DNA from: Bacteroidota bacterium
GTDB lineage: Bacteria > Bacteroidota > Ignavibacteria > UBA10030 > UBA8401
Length of the DNA stretch: 64,000 nucleotides
NCBI GenBank assembly: GCA_030679145.1
Contig: JAUXTU010000116.1
Coordinates: 87,786 to 151,785, forward strand
Reading direction: 5' to 3'
In this document: positions 36,586-45,276 of the stretch, piece by piece
Numbering within the stretch: the first letter of the stretch is position 1
Layout of the letters: every line of letters begins with the position of its first letter
Made by a program: the position numbers and the translations under genes
Notes under the pieces: model-generated
Seen by the model: only the letters and a program-made list of their open reading frames with translations
Told to the model about the DNA's origin: nothing
The model's database searches: none

Positions 36586-38118
36586 TTATTTGAAGATTTC
36601 CAATTGCGGGGAAGGTGTTTTGAGCGGAAATGTAACGGTAAAAATAGTGCCAACATTGATCTCACTTTCAACAGAAATTGTGCCGCCATGAATATCGACG
36701 ATCCATTTTGAAATTGAAAGTCCGAGTCCGCTGCCGCCGAGCTCACGAGAACGCGCTTTGTCAACACGATAAAACCGATCGAATATTTTTGAAAGATCAT
36801 TTGCCGGAATTCCCATTCCCGTATCTTTTACCCGCACTTTCACATTGCCTCCTTCACGAAAAAGAGAAATTTCCACCATTCCGTTTTCCGAGGTATATTT
36901 TATTGCATTATCGATCAGGTTCAGGAATAATTGACGAAGTCGGACGGCGTCTCCAAGAATAAGCGCATCATCCAACGTGCCGAGCGTAACGGTGATATGT
37001 TTATTCTCCGCAAGCATGGTAGAATCTTCATATAACTCCTGAATGATGGGACGAAGCCAAACATCGCTGAAATTTGAGGTCGGGCGGGCAACATCTGCCT
37101 TTGCAAGGGAAAGAAGATTTTCGATGATAGAAGACATTCGGAGTGTTTCTTCCAGCGCACTGGAAAGCACAGTTCGATATTCTTCCGAAGAATACTTTTT
37201 ACTTCGAATTGCAAGTTCCAGTTCTCCGCGCATGATCGTTAACGGAGTGCGAAGTTCGTGTGATGCATCGCTGGAAAACTGCTGGATTTGTGAAAAGGAT
37301 AATTGCAGGCGGCTGATCATTTCATTGAATGTTGCAACCAATCGTCCGAGCTCATCATCAACTTCGGAAGATTTTATCCGTTGATCGAGATTGTGCGCAG
37401 TGATCGCTCGCGCCGTTCGTACGATATCATCCACCGGTTTGAATGACCGTGCAGCAAGAAACCATCCTCCCCCGATAGAGATGACGACAGCTACCGGGAT
37501 CAACAGCAAAAAGATTGAAAATAAATTTCCAAGGACTTCGTTGATCTCGGAAATAGGATAGGCGATATACACTTTCATCGTTCTATCCTGACTTACGGCA
37601 AGTCGAAGCGGCTGTCCTTGTGCATTCCAAATAGTGACAAGCTTTGTAATATCTTGCGGCACATCATCAAAGGTGATATTTTCTTCTTTACCCAGACCGG
37701 ATTTATAAAGAATATCGCCATTGCGGTCGCGAATTTGAACGATCTGTTTTTTAGAAACTTGAAGTGAATGTTCGTAGATCTTATTCCATAATTCATCAAA
37801 CTCCACATCAATTGAATCGACATTCTTCATTTCAACTTCGTCGGAGCGTCGCACCGCTTGAGCAGTGGATTTTTTATCAATTGCCGATTGCAATTTCGGT
37901 TTGGTGCGTTGTTTTTTTAACCGGACCCTTTTTGCCTGCGGTTCTATATAATTTTTTATTGTTACTACTTCTTGATATAATGAGCGGTCAAGGCTGGAGA
38001 GGAGATTCTGCTCTGTATAAAAATAGGATACAACAGCGAAGCCAAGAAGTGTTCCACCGACAATAAGCGAATAGTAGAGTGTAAGTCTGAAACGAATTGA
38101 GCGTTGAAGATTTTTCAT
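36586..38118 (-). CDS. Sensor histidine kinase, HAMP/HisKA/HATPase
   Basis: 510 residues. TM1 (about 13-33), a basic and then acidic periplasmic sensor region (about 35-195), TM2 (about 200-222), HAMP (about 222-275), HisKA with FSSDASHELRTPLT (phospho-acceptor His287) and HATPase_c follow in order. N (FLNLIDNAIKYT), G1 (VKDTGMGIP), F (IFDRFYR) and G2 (GGSGLGLSI) boxes are all intact, so the kinase should be active. The arrangement resembles CusS/BaeS-type envelope-stress or metal sensors. It starts 15 bases after the stop of its cognate response regulator, so the pair is one operon. The periplasmic domain has no recognised ligand fold. Confidence 0.92.
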   Translation of the reverse strand: MKNLQRSIRFRLTLYYSLIVGGTLLGFAVVSYFYTEQNLLSSLDRSLYQEVVTIKNYIEPQAKRVRLKKQRTKPKLQSAIDKKSTAQAVRRSDEVEMKNVDSIDVEFDELWNKIYEHSLQVSKKQIVQIRDRNGDILYKSGLGKEENITFDDVPQDITKLVTIWNAQGQPLRLAVSQDRTMKVYIAYPISEINEVLGNLFSIFLLLIPVAVVISIGGGWFLAARSFKPVDDIVRTARAITAHNLDQRIKSSEVDDELGRLVATFNEMISRLQLSFSQIQQFSSDASHELRTPLTIMRGELELAIRSKKYSSEEYRTVLSSALEETLRMSSIIENLLSLAKADVARPTSNFSDVWLRPIIQELYEDSTMLAENKHITVTLGTLDDALILGDAVRLRQLFLNLIDNAIKYTSENGMVEISLFREGGNVKVRVKDTGMGIPANDLSKIFDRFYRVDKARSRELGGSGLGLSISKWIVDIHGGTISVESEINVGTIFTVTFPLKTPSPQLEIFK

Positions 38119-38133
38119 TCAAATTGTATTCTT

Positions 38134-38826
38134 CTATTTATCTTTCATTACATAACCGACGCCGCGAATGGTATGAAGTAATTTCTTCTCAAAATCTCCG
38201 TCGATCTTTGCCCGTAAATGATTGATATAGACATCAATAATATTTGTGCCGGTGTCGAAATTATAGTTCCAAATATGTTCGGTAATGGTACTGCGATTAA
38301 GGGTTTTATTTTTATTGCGAATAAAAAATTCAAGCAAAGAAAATTCTTTCGTTGTCAGATCGATCGGCTTTCCATCGCGAATGACTTTGCGCGACACAAG
38401 ATCGACTGTAAGATCTGCAATTGCCAATGTGGTCGCGGATTTTTCCGCTCCTTTTTTCCTCCGAAGAAGTGAACGGACGCGTGCCAGAAGTTCAGTAATC
38501 GCAAAAGGTTTTACAAGATAATCATCAGCTCCCGTGTCGAGTCCTTTTACACGGTCTTCAACGGTTCCTTTGGCTGTCAGCATTAATACGGGAGTTTCGA
38601 TGCTTGATGCTCGAAGAGTGCTCAATACCTGAATACCATCCTTTTTAGGAAGCATAATGTCAAGAATGATAAGGTCGTACTGCTGATTAAGAGCCAATTG
38701 TTCCCCCTTTTCGCCGTCGAAAGCATCATCCACAAAATATTTTTCTTCTTCCAATCCTTTGTGGATCAGAGCTGAGATTTTTTTTTCATCTTCAATGATG
38801 AGTATCTTTGCTTTTTGTTCTTTCAT
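38134..38826 (-). CDS. OmpR-family response regulator
   Basis: 230 residues: receiver domain (about 6-120) with acidic pocket IIEDE, phospho-acceptor Asp56 in LIILDIMLP, conserved Thr in MLTAKG and Lys in YLVKPF, then a winged-helix OmpR/PhoB output domain (about 135-228, LTTKEFSLLEFFIRN...VYINHLRAKID). It partners the histidine kinase immediately downstream. It diverges from the TRAP-transporter operon across a 180-base spacer holding two palindromes; whether it binds them is untested. Confidence 0.93.
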   Translation of the reverse strand: MKEQKAKILIIEDEKKISALIHKGLEEEKYFVDDAFDGEKGEQLALNQQYDLIILDIMLPKKDGIQVLSTLRASSIETPVLMLTAKGTVEDRVKGLDTGADDYLVKPFAITELLARVRSLLRRKKGAEKSATTLAIADLTVDLVSRKVIRDGKPIDLTTKEFSLLEFFIRNKNKTLNRSTITEHIWNYNFDTGTNIIDVYINHLRAKIDGDFEKKLLHTIRGVGYVMKDK

Positions 38827-38940
38827 TGGTCAGTCATTATTTTTAAGATCATTGGTATCCATAACAGTATTGAATAAAAGTACCCGATTACAAACAAGGA
38901 AGCAAGTGTTCTTCTTGTAAACATTTGGCTTTTCTTAAGA

Positions 38941-38983
38941 ATTATTCATTTTTGAACGAATAATCAATGTTGGATATTCAACA
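38941..38983 (+). promoter_or_regulatory. Twin palindromes overlapping a possible TRAP-operon promoter
   Basis: Two inverted repeats: ATTATTC-N10-GAATAAT (38941-38964) and TGTTGGATATTCAACA (38968-38983). They overlap a possible -35 TTGAAC (38952-38957) and, after 17 bases, TATTCA (38975-38980). The ATG of the first TRAP gene follows at 39007. The -10 match is weak, so the promoter call is tentative, while the palindromes are seen directly. Confidence 0.45.
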
Positions 38984-39006
38984 ACGTTTTTATATTTTCT
39001 ATATGT

Positions 39007-39882
39007 ATGAAACAATTACTCTCTCTCTCCCTATTTGTTTTTTCTTTTCTCAGTTTGTCGTGCAGTGTGATAAACACCGTTGCTGTTAACGCAACAACAA
39101 ACATAATTGATTACGGACTGGGTGCGATTTTTGAAGAATCCGACCTCGATTTTGCAGAAAAAGCTATTCCCGGAAATCTCACATTATTAGAAGCTCTTTA
39201 CCGCGCAAAAGACAAAGATGACGACCATTTAGCATTTCTTTTGGTGGAAGGATATACCGGTTACACCCTCGGATTTGTTGAAGATGTTGATGCCGACCGT
39301 GCAAAAATATTATACGCACGCGCTCGTGATTATGGTTTGAAATCGTTGAAGAAGAACAAACAGTTTGCAGCTGCGCTTGATCAGGATCAGGCTGCGTTCA
39401 GAAAAAGTCTTGAACAGTTTGGCAAAGATGATGTTCCAATGATCTTCTGGACGGCAAATGCATGGGGCAATCTGATCAATGTCAGCATTTCCGATCCTGC
39501 AGTGCTTGGTGATCTTCCCAAAGTGAACGCAATGATGGAATTTGTGCTGAAGAATAACGAAACATATTTTTATGGAAGCGCACATTTATATTTTGCCGCG
39601 ATCCTTGCTACAACGCCAAAGAATCTCGGCGGGAAACCGGATAGCGCGCGCTACCATTTCGAAAAATGTTTTGAGATCGGAAAAAACCTTTTTGTCCTGC
39701 CGCATGTATATATGGCAAAGAGTTATTGCGTTCAGATGCAGGATAAAGAATTGTTCCAAAAACTATTAACGACCGTTGAAGAAGCGTCCCTCGATTCGCT
39801 TCCGGAACAACGTTTGGTAAATGCAATCGCAAAACGAAAAGCCAAAAAATTATTGGAAAAAATCGATGAACTGTTTTTTTAA
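39007..39882 (+). CDS. TatT-type TRAP transporter T-component lipoprotein
   Basis: 291 residues. The signal sequence ends in lipobox LSLSC (Cys about 20). The body is all-helical with the family pattern NATTNIIDYGLGAIFEESDLDFAEKAIPGNLTLLEALY and further TPR-like helices, matching the TatT family described from Treponema pallidum (Tp0956). There a TPR lipoprotein partners the TRAP solute-binding protein TatP. It would be tethered in the periplasm. The dctP-, dctQ- and dctM-type genes follow at once, making a complete four-component system. Hydrophobic ligands have been proposed for the treponemal version; that is known for the family, not shown here. Confidence 0.85.
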   Translation: MKQLLSLSLFVFSFLSLSCSVINTVAVNATTNIIDYGLGAIFEESDLDFAEKAIPGNLTLLEALYRAKDKDDDHLAFLLVEGYTGYTLGFVEDVDADRAKILYARARDYGLKSLKKNKQFAAALDQDQAAFRKSLEQFGKDDVPMIFWTANAWGNLINVSISDPAVLGDLPKVNAMMEFVLKNNETYFYGSAHLYFAAILATTPKNLGGKPDSARYHFEKCFEIGKNLFVLPHVYMAKSYCVQMQDKELFQKLLTTVEEASLDSLPEQRLVNAIAKRKAKKLLEKIDELFF

Positions 39883-39904
39883 ACTTCCTTTAGCCAAAAA
39901 ATCC

Positions 39905-40900
39905 ATGAAAAAAGTAATTTTATTGATGCAATTCCTGCTTGTATCATCGTTATTGTTCTCACAAGAGTATGTGATCAAATTTGCAACGCTTGCGCCTGAG
40001 GGAAGTACGTGGATCAACATCATGAAAGAATATGATGCGGCAGTGCGCAAAGAAAGCGGCGGTAAACTCGGTTTCCGGATATATGCCGGCGGTGTTGCAG
40101 GTGATGAAAAAGATGTGATGCGAAAGATCCGACTAGGTCAATTTAATAGTGCAGGTATTACGGGGACAGGCATTGGAGAGATCACAAAAACAGTAAGAGT
40201 ATTAGACACTCCGTTTTTATTTAAAAATTCTGCGGAAGTCGATCACATTTTAACACAATTTGACGGTGAATTTACAAATGAGTTTGTGAACGGCGGATTT
40301 GTACTTCTTGGATGGGCAGAGGTTGGATCAGTGTATATCATTTCAAAAGCACCGGTATCGAAGATCAGTGATCTACATTCCATTAAAATGTGGGAATGGG
40401 AAGGGGACCCGGTTGCAGATGCAACATTCAAAGCAATTGGTATCAATCCTATTCAACTTTCAATCACCGATGTTGTTACATCACTGCAAACAGGATTGAT
40501 CACGGGCGCGTACGCATCTCCGCTTGCGATCGTTTCGCTTCAATGGAATACTGCAACAAGTCATTTAATGGATTATCCGTTGACCAATGCTTCAGGTGCG
40601 GTTGTTATTTCAAAAAGAGATTTTGACAAGATTCCTTCTGATCTACAGCAGATTCTTTTGAAACATGGTAAAGTATTCATGAGAAAACTGACCGAACTGA
40701 GTCGTAAAGACAATATCAAATCACTCGAAGTGATGAAAAAAAATAAAATGACTTTCAATAAACCGGATGTAAGCGAAGTAAAATCGTATGAAGAGATTGG
40801 AAAGAAAGCACGTCGGGCATTGATTGGAAAATTGTATTCTGAAGATTTATTGAACCGCGTTGAAAAAGCGTTGTCTGATTTTAGAGCAAAAAATAAATAG
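39905..40900 (+). CDS. TRAP transporter solute-binding protein, DctP/TatP-like
   Basis: About 331 residues from the ATG at 39905. This start begins a proper signal peptide (MKKVILLMQFLLVSSLLFSQ), whereas the open frame upstream overlaps the TatT gene. DctP-family features: VIKFATLAPEGSTWINIMKEYDAAV, GKLGFRIYAGGVAGDEKDVMRKIRLGQ, and the ligand-site region DVVTSLQTGLITGAYASP. It captures a ligand in the periplasm for the DctQM membrane unit. Adjacent TatT suggests the TatP subgroup, which may bind through TatT. The ligand is not readable from sequence. Confidence 0.9.
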   Translation: MKKVILLMQFLLVSSLLFSQEYVIKFATLAPEGSTWINIMKEYDAAVRKESGGKLGFRIYAGGVAGDEKDVMRKIRLGQFNSAGITGTGIGEITKTVRVLDTPFLFKNSAEVDHILTQFDGEFTNEFVNGGFVLLGWAEVGSVYIISKAPVSKISDLHSIKMWEWEGDPVADATFKAIGINPIQLSITDVVTSLQTGLITGAYASPLAIVSLQWNTATSHLMDYPLTNASGAVVISKRDFDKIPSDLQQILLKHGKVFMRKLTELSRKDNIKSLEVMKKNKMTFNKPDVSEVKSYEEIGKKARRALIGKLYSEDLLNRVEKALSDFRAKNK

Positions 40901-40908
40901 CGGATTGT

Positions 40909-41421
40909 ATGAAACCAATAATGCTTGTCGATAAGTGGCTTGAAAAAATCTCGGGATGGATATTAGTGTCACTGCTTGGGATTATGATCGTCATGGCGTT
41001 CAGCCAAGTTATTCTCCGCAATTTTTTTGATTCGAGTATTGAATGGGGCGATATTTTCCTTCGTCACCTTGTGTTATGGGTTGGTTATTTTGGTGCAGTG
41101 ATTGCAACAGGTGAAGGTCGTCATCTTCGCATTGAATTCGTGAGTAAATTAGTTCCACAAAAGACCAGGAAAATTTTCTTCATTATTACAAGCATCTTTG
41201 CCGGCATCATCTGTTATTTTTTAATGCAGGCAGCAATATCATTTGTACAATTAGAAATGGAATCCGAAACCACTCTCATTCTTGATCTGCAATCCTGGTA
41301 TTTCATCATTATCATTCCCATCGGCTATGCAATGCTCACGTTCCGTTTTATTGTGCGTGCGTTGAACTGGCTTGTGGAAATCTTTCAAGGTAATTGGGAA
41401 ACATCGGAGGCAACTCACTAA
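40909..41421 (+). CDS. TRAP transporter small permease, DctQ-like
   Basis: 170 residues with four hydrophobic segments (about 16-36, 54-72, 87-107, 127-150) and DctQ features (LLGIMIVMAFSQVILRNFF, EWGDIFLRHLVLWVGYFGA, GRHLRIEF). It is the small membrane subunit that pairs with the large DctM permease in the inner membrane. It starts 8 bases after the binding-protein stop, and its stop overlaps the dctM start (TAATG), so the operon is translationally coupled. Confidence 0.9.
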   Translation: MKPIMLVDKWLEKISGWILVSLLGIMIVMAFSQVILRNFFDSSIEWGDIFLRHLVLWVGYFGAVIATGEGRHLRIEFVSKLVPQKTRKIFFIITSIFAGIICYFLMQAAISFVQLEMESETTLILDLQSWYFIIIIPIGYAMLTFRFIVRALNWLVEIFQGNWETSEATH

Positions 41422-42686
41422 TGCCGATCATTCTCATTATCCTTGCATTCGCTGTTCTTATTCTCATTGGAACACCGTTATTTACGATCATCGGTGCAAT
41501 TTCTTTGTATGGATTCTCCCAAGAAGGAATTGATGCCGCCGCTGTAACGATTGAGTTGTATCGTCTTGCAAGTCAGCCAGTACTCCTCGCAATTCCATTG
41601 TTCACTGTAGCAGGGTATTTTCTTGCTGAAAGTAATGCACCGAAAAGGATCGTCGCATTAGCTCAAGCGTTGATCGGCTGGATGCCCGGCGGATTAGCAA
41701 TTGTTGTGCTCATCAGCTGCGCCATCTTTACCGCATTCACAGGAGGTTCTGGGGTTACTATCGTTGCGCTTGGAGGACTCGTTTTCCCGATCCTTATATC
41801 GGAAAAATACTCGGAAAAATTTTCGCTTGGTCTTGTAACAACGTCAGGAAGTTTAGGTCTACTATTTCCGCCATCGCTCCCTATTATTTTGTATGGGACA
41901 TTTGCAGAAGTTTCCGTTGATGCATTGTTCAAAGCGGGAATTGTTCCCGGAATTGTTTTGATGCTGGTGGTAGCATTGTATAGTATTCAACAGGGAAGTA
42001 AAGCGCATGTTCCACGCCATCCGTTTGACATGAAAAAAGCATGGATGGCCACCAAAGCAATTGTATGGGAAATACCGCTTCCCTTCTTTATCATCTTTGG
42101 AATTTACGGGGGATATTTTACCGCAACCGAAGCAGCAGCAGTGACCGCATTTTATGTGTTTGTTGTTGAAGTATTCATTTATAAGGATCTGAAATTCTTT
42201 ACCGATGTTCCGCGTGTGATGAAAGAGAGCATGGTGCTTGTCGGCGCAATTCTCATGATTCTTGGCTGTGCGATGGGATTGACAAATTATTTGATCGATC
42301 AGCAGGTACCGCAGAAATTATTTGAATATATCAGCCAGGTTGTTTCAAGCAAAATATTCTTTCTCGTCATTCTTAATATATTTCTGCTGATCATTGGAAT
42401 GATGATGGAGATATTTTCCGCGATCGTAGTTGTTCCACTCATCGTGCCGGTGGCAAAACAATATGGTATCGATCCGATTCATCTTGGAATTATATTCCTA
42501 GCTAATCTTGAAATTGCATATTTACTTCCTCCTGTTGGATTGAATCTTTTTATGGCAAGTTTCCGCTTCAAAAAATCGATCGGTGAAGTTGCAATTGCAA
42601 CCTTACCGTTCATTTTTGTTCTCTTCGTCGCGTTGATCTTAATTACGTATGTGCCCGAACTGAGTTTGTGGCTGGTTGTTCCGTAA
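41421..42686 (+). CDS. TRAP transporter large permease, DctM-like
   Basis: 421 residues from the ATG at 41421, which has GGAGG at 41406-41410; a longer open frame to 41394 lies inside dctQ and lacks such support. About 11-12 hydrophobic segments with DctM motifs: IGTPLFTIIGAISLYGF, SQPVLLAIPLFTVAGYF, FTAFTGGSGVTIVALGG, GLLFPPSLPIILYGT and PPVGLNLF near the C-terminus. It is the ion-coupled (usually sodium) transport subunit. The stop codon lies in the palindrome GTAATATATTAC (42683-42694). Confidence 0.92.
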   Translation: MPIILIILAFAVLILIGTPLFTIIGAISLYGFSQEGIDAAAVTIELYRLASQPVLLAIPLFTVAGYFLAESNAPKRIVALAQALIGWMPGGLAIVVLISCAIFTAFTGGSGVTIVALGGLVFPILISEKYSEKFSLGLVTTSGSLGLLFPPSLPIILYGTFAEVSVDALFKAGIVPGIVLMLVVALYSIQQGSKAHVPRHPFDMKKAWMATKAIVWEIPLPFFIIFGIYGGYFTATEAAAVTAFYVFVVEVFIYKDLKFFTDVPRVMKESMVLVGAILMILGCAMGLTNYLIDQQVPQKLFEYISQVVSSKIFFLVILNIFLLIIGMMMEIFSAIVVVPLIVPVAKQYGIDPIHLGIIFLANLEIAYLLPPVGLNLFMASFRFKKSIGEVAIATLPFIFVLFVALILITYVPELSLWLVVP

Positions 42687-42717
42687 TATATTACGTGTAA
42701 CATGTTTGTTACTCAAA

Positions 42718-42763
42718 CTTACATACTTGCAACTTACAACTTTGTAAGTTACATTGATGTAAG
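42718..42763 (+). promoter_or_regulatory. Promoter with nested palindromic operator, ATPase-radA operon
   Basis: TTGCAA (42727-42732), exact 17-base spacer, TACATT (42750-42755). The spacer is filled by the perfect inverted repeat AACTTACA-ACTT-TGTAAGTT (42731-42750). An outer pair CTTACAT (42718-42724) and ATGTAAG (42757-42763) encloses both. Such placement suits a repressor or a MerR-like factor. GAGG at 42770-42773 then precedes the ATG at 42779. Confidence 0.6.
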
Positions 42764-42778
42764 AAAAACGAGGATGAT

Positions 42779-43912
42779 ATGAAAAGCCCTTTTATGTATG
42801 GTAAAATTGCATCCGGTGAAACCTTTACGGATCGCGAAACTGAACAACGCCGTCTTTCACACAATTTCACGTCTCGTTTGAATACAGTCCTAATTTCGCC
42901 GCGTCGCTGGGGAAAATCATCGTTAGTAGCAAAAACTGGATTTCATCTTGAACGGAAAAGAAAGAATATTCGTTTTTGTTATCTCGATTTATTCAACGTA
43001 CGTTCCGAGCAAGAATTTTACGACTATTTTGTGCAACAAATCCTACGAACTTCTTCATCTCACTGGGAAGAACAATTGGAGTCTGCGAAACGATTATTGA
43101 AACGAATAGCTCCAAAATTTAGTTTTGGAGTTGACCCCCAGCAAGATTTTTCCGTTAGTTTCGATTGGGAAGAAGTAAAACGGAAACCGGAAGAAATTCT
43201 TAATTTGCCAGAAATGATCGGCAGGCAAAAAAAAATTCAAATTGTTGTTTGTATAGACGAATTTCAAAACATCAGTTTTTTCGAAAATCCAGTAGCGTTC
43301 CAGAAAAAACTTCGAGCACAATGGCAGCATCATAAGCTATCCACATATTGCTTGTATGGAAGTAAGCGTCATTTAATGACAGAATTGTTTGAAAACAAAT
43401 CAATGCCATTTTACAAATTTGGAGACGTGGTGTTTTTAGACAAAATATCGGAAGAATATTGGGTTACATTTATTGTAAAACAATTTCGAAAAACAAGGAA
43501 GTCAATTTCAGAAAAGATTGCGCGGCGTATTGCGCAGCAAATGGAGAATCATCCGTACTTTGTGCAGCAGTTGGCGCATACGGCATGGACACAAACAACA
43601 AAAATATGTACACAAAAAGAATTGCAAGAATCTTTGGATACGCTGTTGATACAGCACGCAATTTTATTTCAGCGCGAAGTGGATAATTTGACTAATTCGC
43701 AGATCAATTTTTTAAAAGCGTTGTGCAGCGGAGTAGAACAATTTAGTTCGATAAAAAATTTACGTCAGTATGATATGGGATCATCGGGAAATGTCAATCG
43801 TATCAAAGAATCGTTAGTGAACAAAGAAATTATTGATATTACCGAACACAAAATTGATTTTCTTGATCCGCTTTTTAAGACGTGGTTTTCAACGGTATAT
43901 TCTAAAAAATAA
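42779..43912 (+). CDS. AAA/STAND-type ATPase with C-terminal winged helix
   Basis: 377 residues. A P-loop SPRRWGKSSLV (about 40-50) and Walker B IVVCIDEFQNI (about 157-167) fit the archaeal-ATPase-like AAA family (PF01637 type), which includes many mobile or regulatory ATPases. The C-terminal about 90 residues (NSQINFLKALCSGVE...IKESLVNKEIIDI...FLDPLFKTWF) look like the winged-helix domain common at the end of these proteins. Substrate and partner are unknown. It heads a unit with radA only 2 bases downstream and has its own promoter with palindromes. Paralogues of this family are often numerous in a genome and move between loci, so it may be an insertion in front of radA. Confidence 0.78.
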   Translation: MKSPFMYGKIASGETFTDRETEQRRLSHNFTSRLNTVLISPRRWGKSSLVAKTGFHLERKRKNIRFCYLDLFNVRSEQEFYDYFVQQILRTSSSHWEEQLESAKRLLKRIAPKFSFGVDPQQDFSVSFDWEEVKRKPEEILNLPEMIGRQKKIQIVVCIDEFQNISFFENPVAFQKKLRAQWQHHKLSTYCLYGSKRHLMTELFENKSMPFYKFGDVVFLDKISEEYWVTFIVKQFRKTRKSISEKIARRIAQQMENHPYFVQQLAHTAWTQTTKICTQKELQESLDTLLIQHAILFQREVDNLTNSQINFLKALCSGVEQFSSIKNLRQYDMGSSGNVNRIKESLVNKEIIDITEHKIDFLDPLFKTWFSTVYSKK

Positions 43913-43914
43913 AG

Positions 43915-45276
43915 ATGTCTAAGCAAACTTCAAAATATGTCTGTCAATCTTGTGGTTATGTGTCCGCACGGTGGACAGGAAAATGTCCGAACTGCAATGA
44001 ATGGAATTCATTTGTGGAAGAAGCGGTCACTCCATTGAAAGTGGTACGAAAGAGCGGCGGAATTGCTTCGAAGTTAAATGCAATCTCACTTACGGATGTA
44101 GACAGTATTGCCGATGTACGTTTTGTAACCGGAATGGCTGAATTTGATCGTGTTCTTGGTGGCGGAATTGTAACCGGAAGCGTAATTCTTCTCGGCGGTG
44201 ATCCGGGAATCGGAAAATCCACTTTAATGATGCAGGTAGCTCTTCATTTAAAAGATAAAGTTACATTGTATATAACCGGAGAGGAATCACCGAAGCAAGT
44301 CAAACTCCGTGTAGAACGATTAGGAAAAGCAACGAGCAATATTCAACTCCTCCCTGAAACAAATCTTGAATTGATCACCGATGTGATTGAACAGGCTATG
44401 CCCGATTTTGTCATTGTTGATTCGATCCAGACATTATACAATCCAAATCTTGAAAGTGCGCCAGGCAGTGTTGGTCAAGTTCGAGAGTCAACCGGAATGT
44501 TGACCAGAATTGCAAAGAAAAAAAATATCCCTATTATTCTTATCGGACATGTTACGAAAGAAGGAGCAATAGCAGGACCACGCGTGATTGAACACATGGT
44601 CGACGCAGTATTGCAATTTGAAGGGGAGAAACATTACGCGTATAGAATATTGCGCGGGATAAAGAATCGTTTCGGTTCTACCAACGAGATTGGTATTTTC
44701 GAAATGCATGATACCGGATTGCGTGAAGTATTGAATCCATCGGAAATATTTTTAAGTGAACGAACGTATGGAGCAAGCGGTGCTACAATCGTTGCGACAC
44801 TGGAAGGAACGAGACCGCTATTGATAGAAGTGCAGGCACTTGTTTCCACCAGCAATTATGGTATGCCGCAGCGGACATCAACAGGATTCGATCTGAGAAG
44901 ATTACAAATGCTGTTGGCCGTTCTTGATAAACGGGTGGGCATCAATACCGGTGCACATGATGTCTTTGTGAATGTTGCGGGAGGAATTCGAATTGACGAA
45001 CCTGCCGCAGACCTTGGAATTGCCGCATCGATTGTGTCATCATTACGTGATATTCCTGTCGATTCTCAAACGGTCGCAATCGGCGAGATTGGTTTGGGTG
45101 GAGAAATTCGAACAATTGCCCATTGCGACAAACGAGTACAGGAATCAGCAAAATTAGGTTTTAAGAATATTATTATCCCAAGTACCAATGCAAAAAAGAT
45201 GAAATCAACAAAAGATATCACAATCATAGGTGTTGAAACAATTCAAGAAGCGATCAAACATTTGGTGGGAACATGA
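43915..45276 (+). CDS. radA: DNA repair protein RadA (Sms)
   Basis: 453 residues: C4 zinc finger (YVCQSCGYVSARWTGKCPNC), RecA-like core with Walker A GGDPGIGKSTLMMQ (about 97-110), Walker B VIVDSIQTLY, the RadA signature KNRFGSTNEIG, and a Lon-like C-terminal domain (about 285-453, with GIRIDEPAADLGIAASI). RadA is a branch-migration helicase acting on recombination intermediates. It starts 2 bases after the ATPase stop and overlaps guaD by 4 bases (ATGA). All hallmark residues are present and the length is normal. Confidence 0.96.
   Translation: MSKQTSKYVCQSCGYVSARWTGKCPNCNEWNSFVEEAVTPLKVVRKSGGIASKLNAISLTDVDSIADVRFVTGMAEFDRVLGGGIVTGSVILLGGDPGIGKSTLMMQVALHLKDKVTLYITGEESPKQVKLRVERLGKATSNIQLLPETNLELITDVIEQAMPDFVIVDSIQTLYNPNLESAPGSVGQVRESTGMLTRIAKKKNIPIILIGHVTKEGAIAGPRVIEHMVDAVLQFEGEKHYAYRILRGIKNRFGSTNEIGIFEMHDTGLREVLNPSEIFLSERTYGASGATIVATLEGTRPLLIEVQALVSTSNYGMPQRTSTGFDLRRLQMLLAVLDKRVGINTGAHDVFVNVAGGIRIDEPAADLGIAASIVSSLRDIPVDSQTVAIGEIGLGGEIRTIAHCDKRVQESAKLGFKNIIIPSTNAKKMKSTKDITIIGVETIQEAIKHLVGT

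Noticed and set aside
39821..39904. N-terminal extension of the TRAP binding protein
   Set aside because: It lies within the TatT gene and would bury the signal peptide; the ATG at 39905 gives a normal export signal.
42687..42778. Short repeats (TTAC/GTAA) considered as a CRISPR or attachment site
   Set aside because: The units are palindromic, unevenly spaced and fit a promoter with operator; there are no spacers and no integrase nearby.
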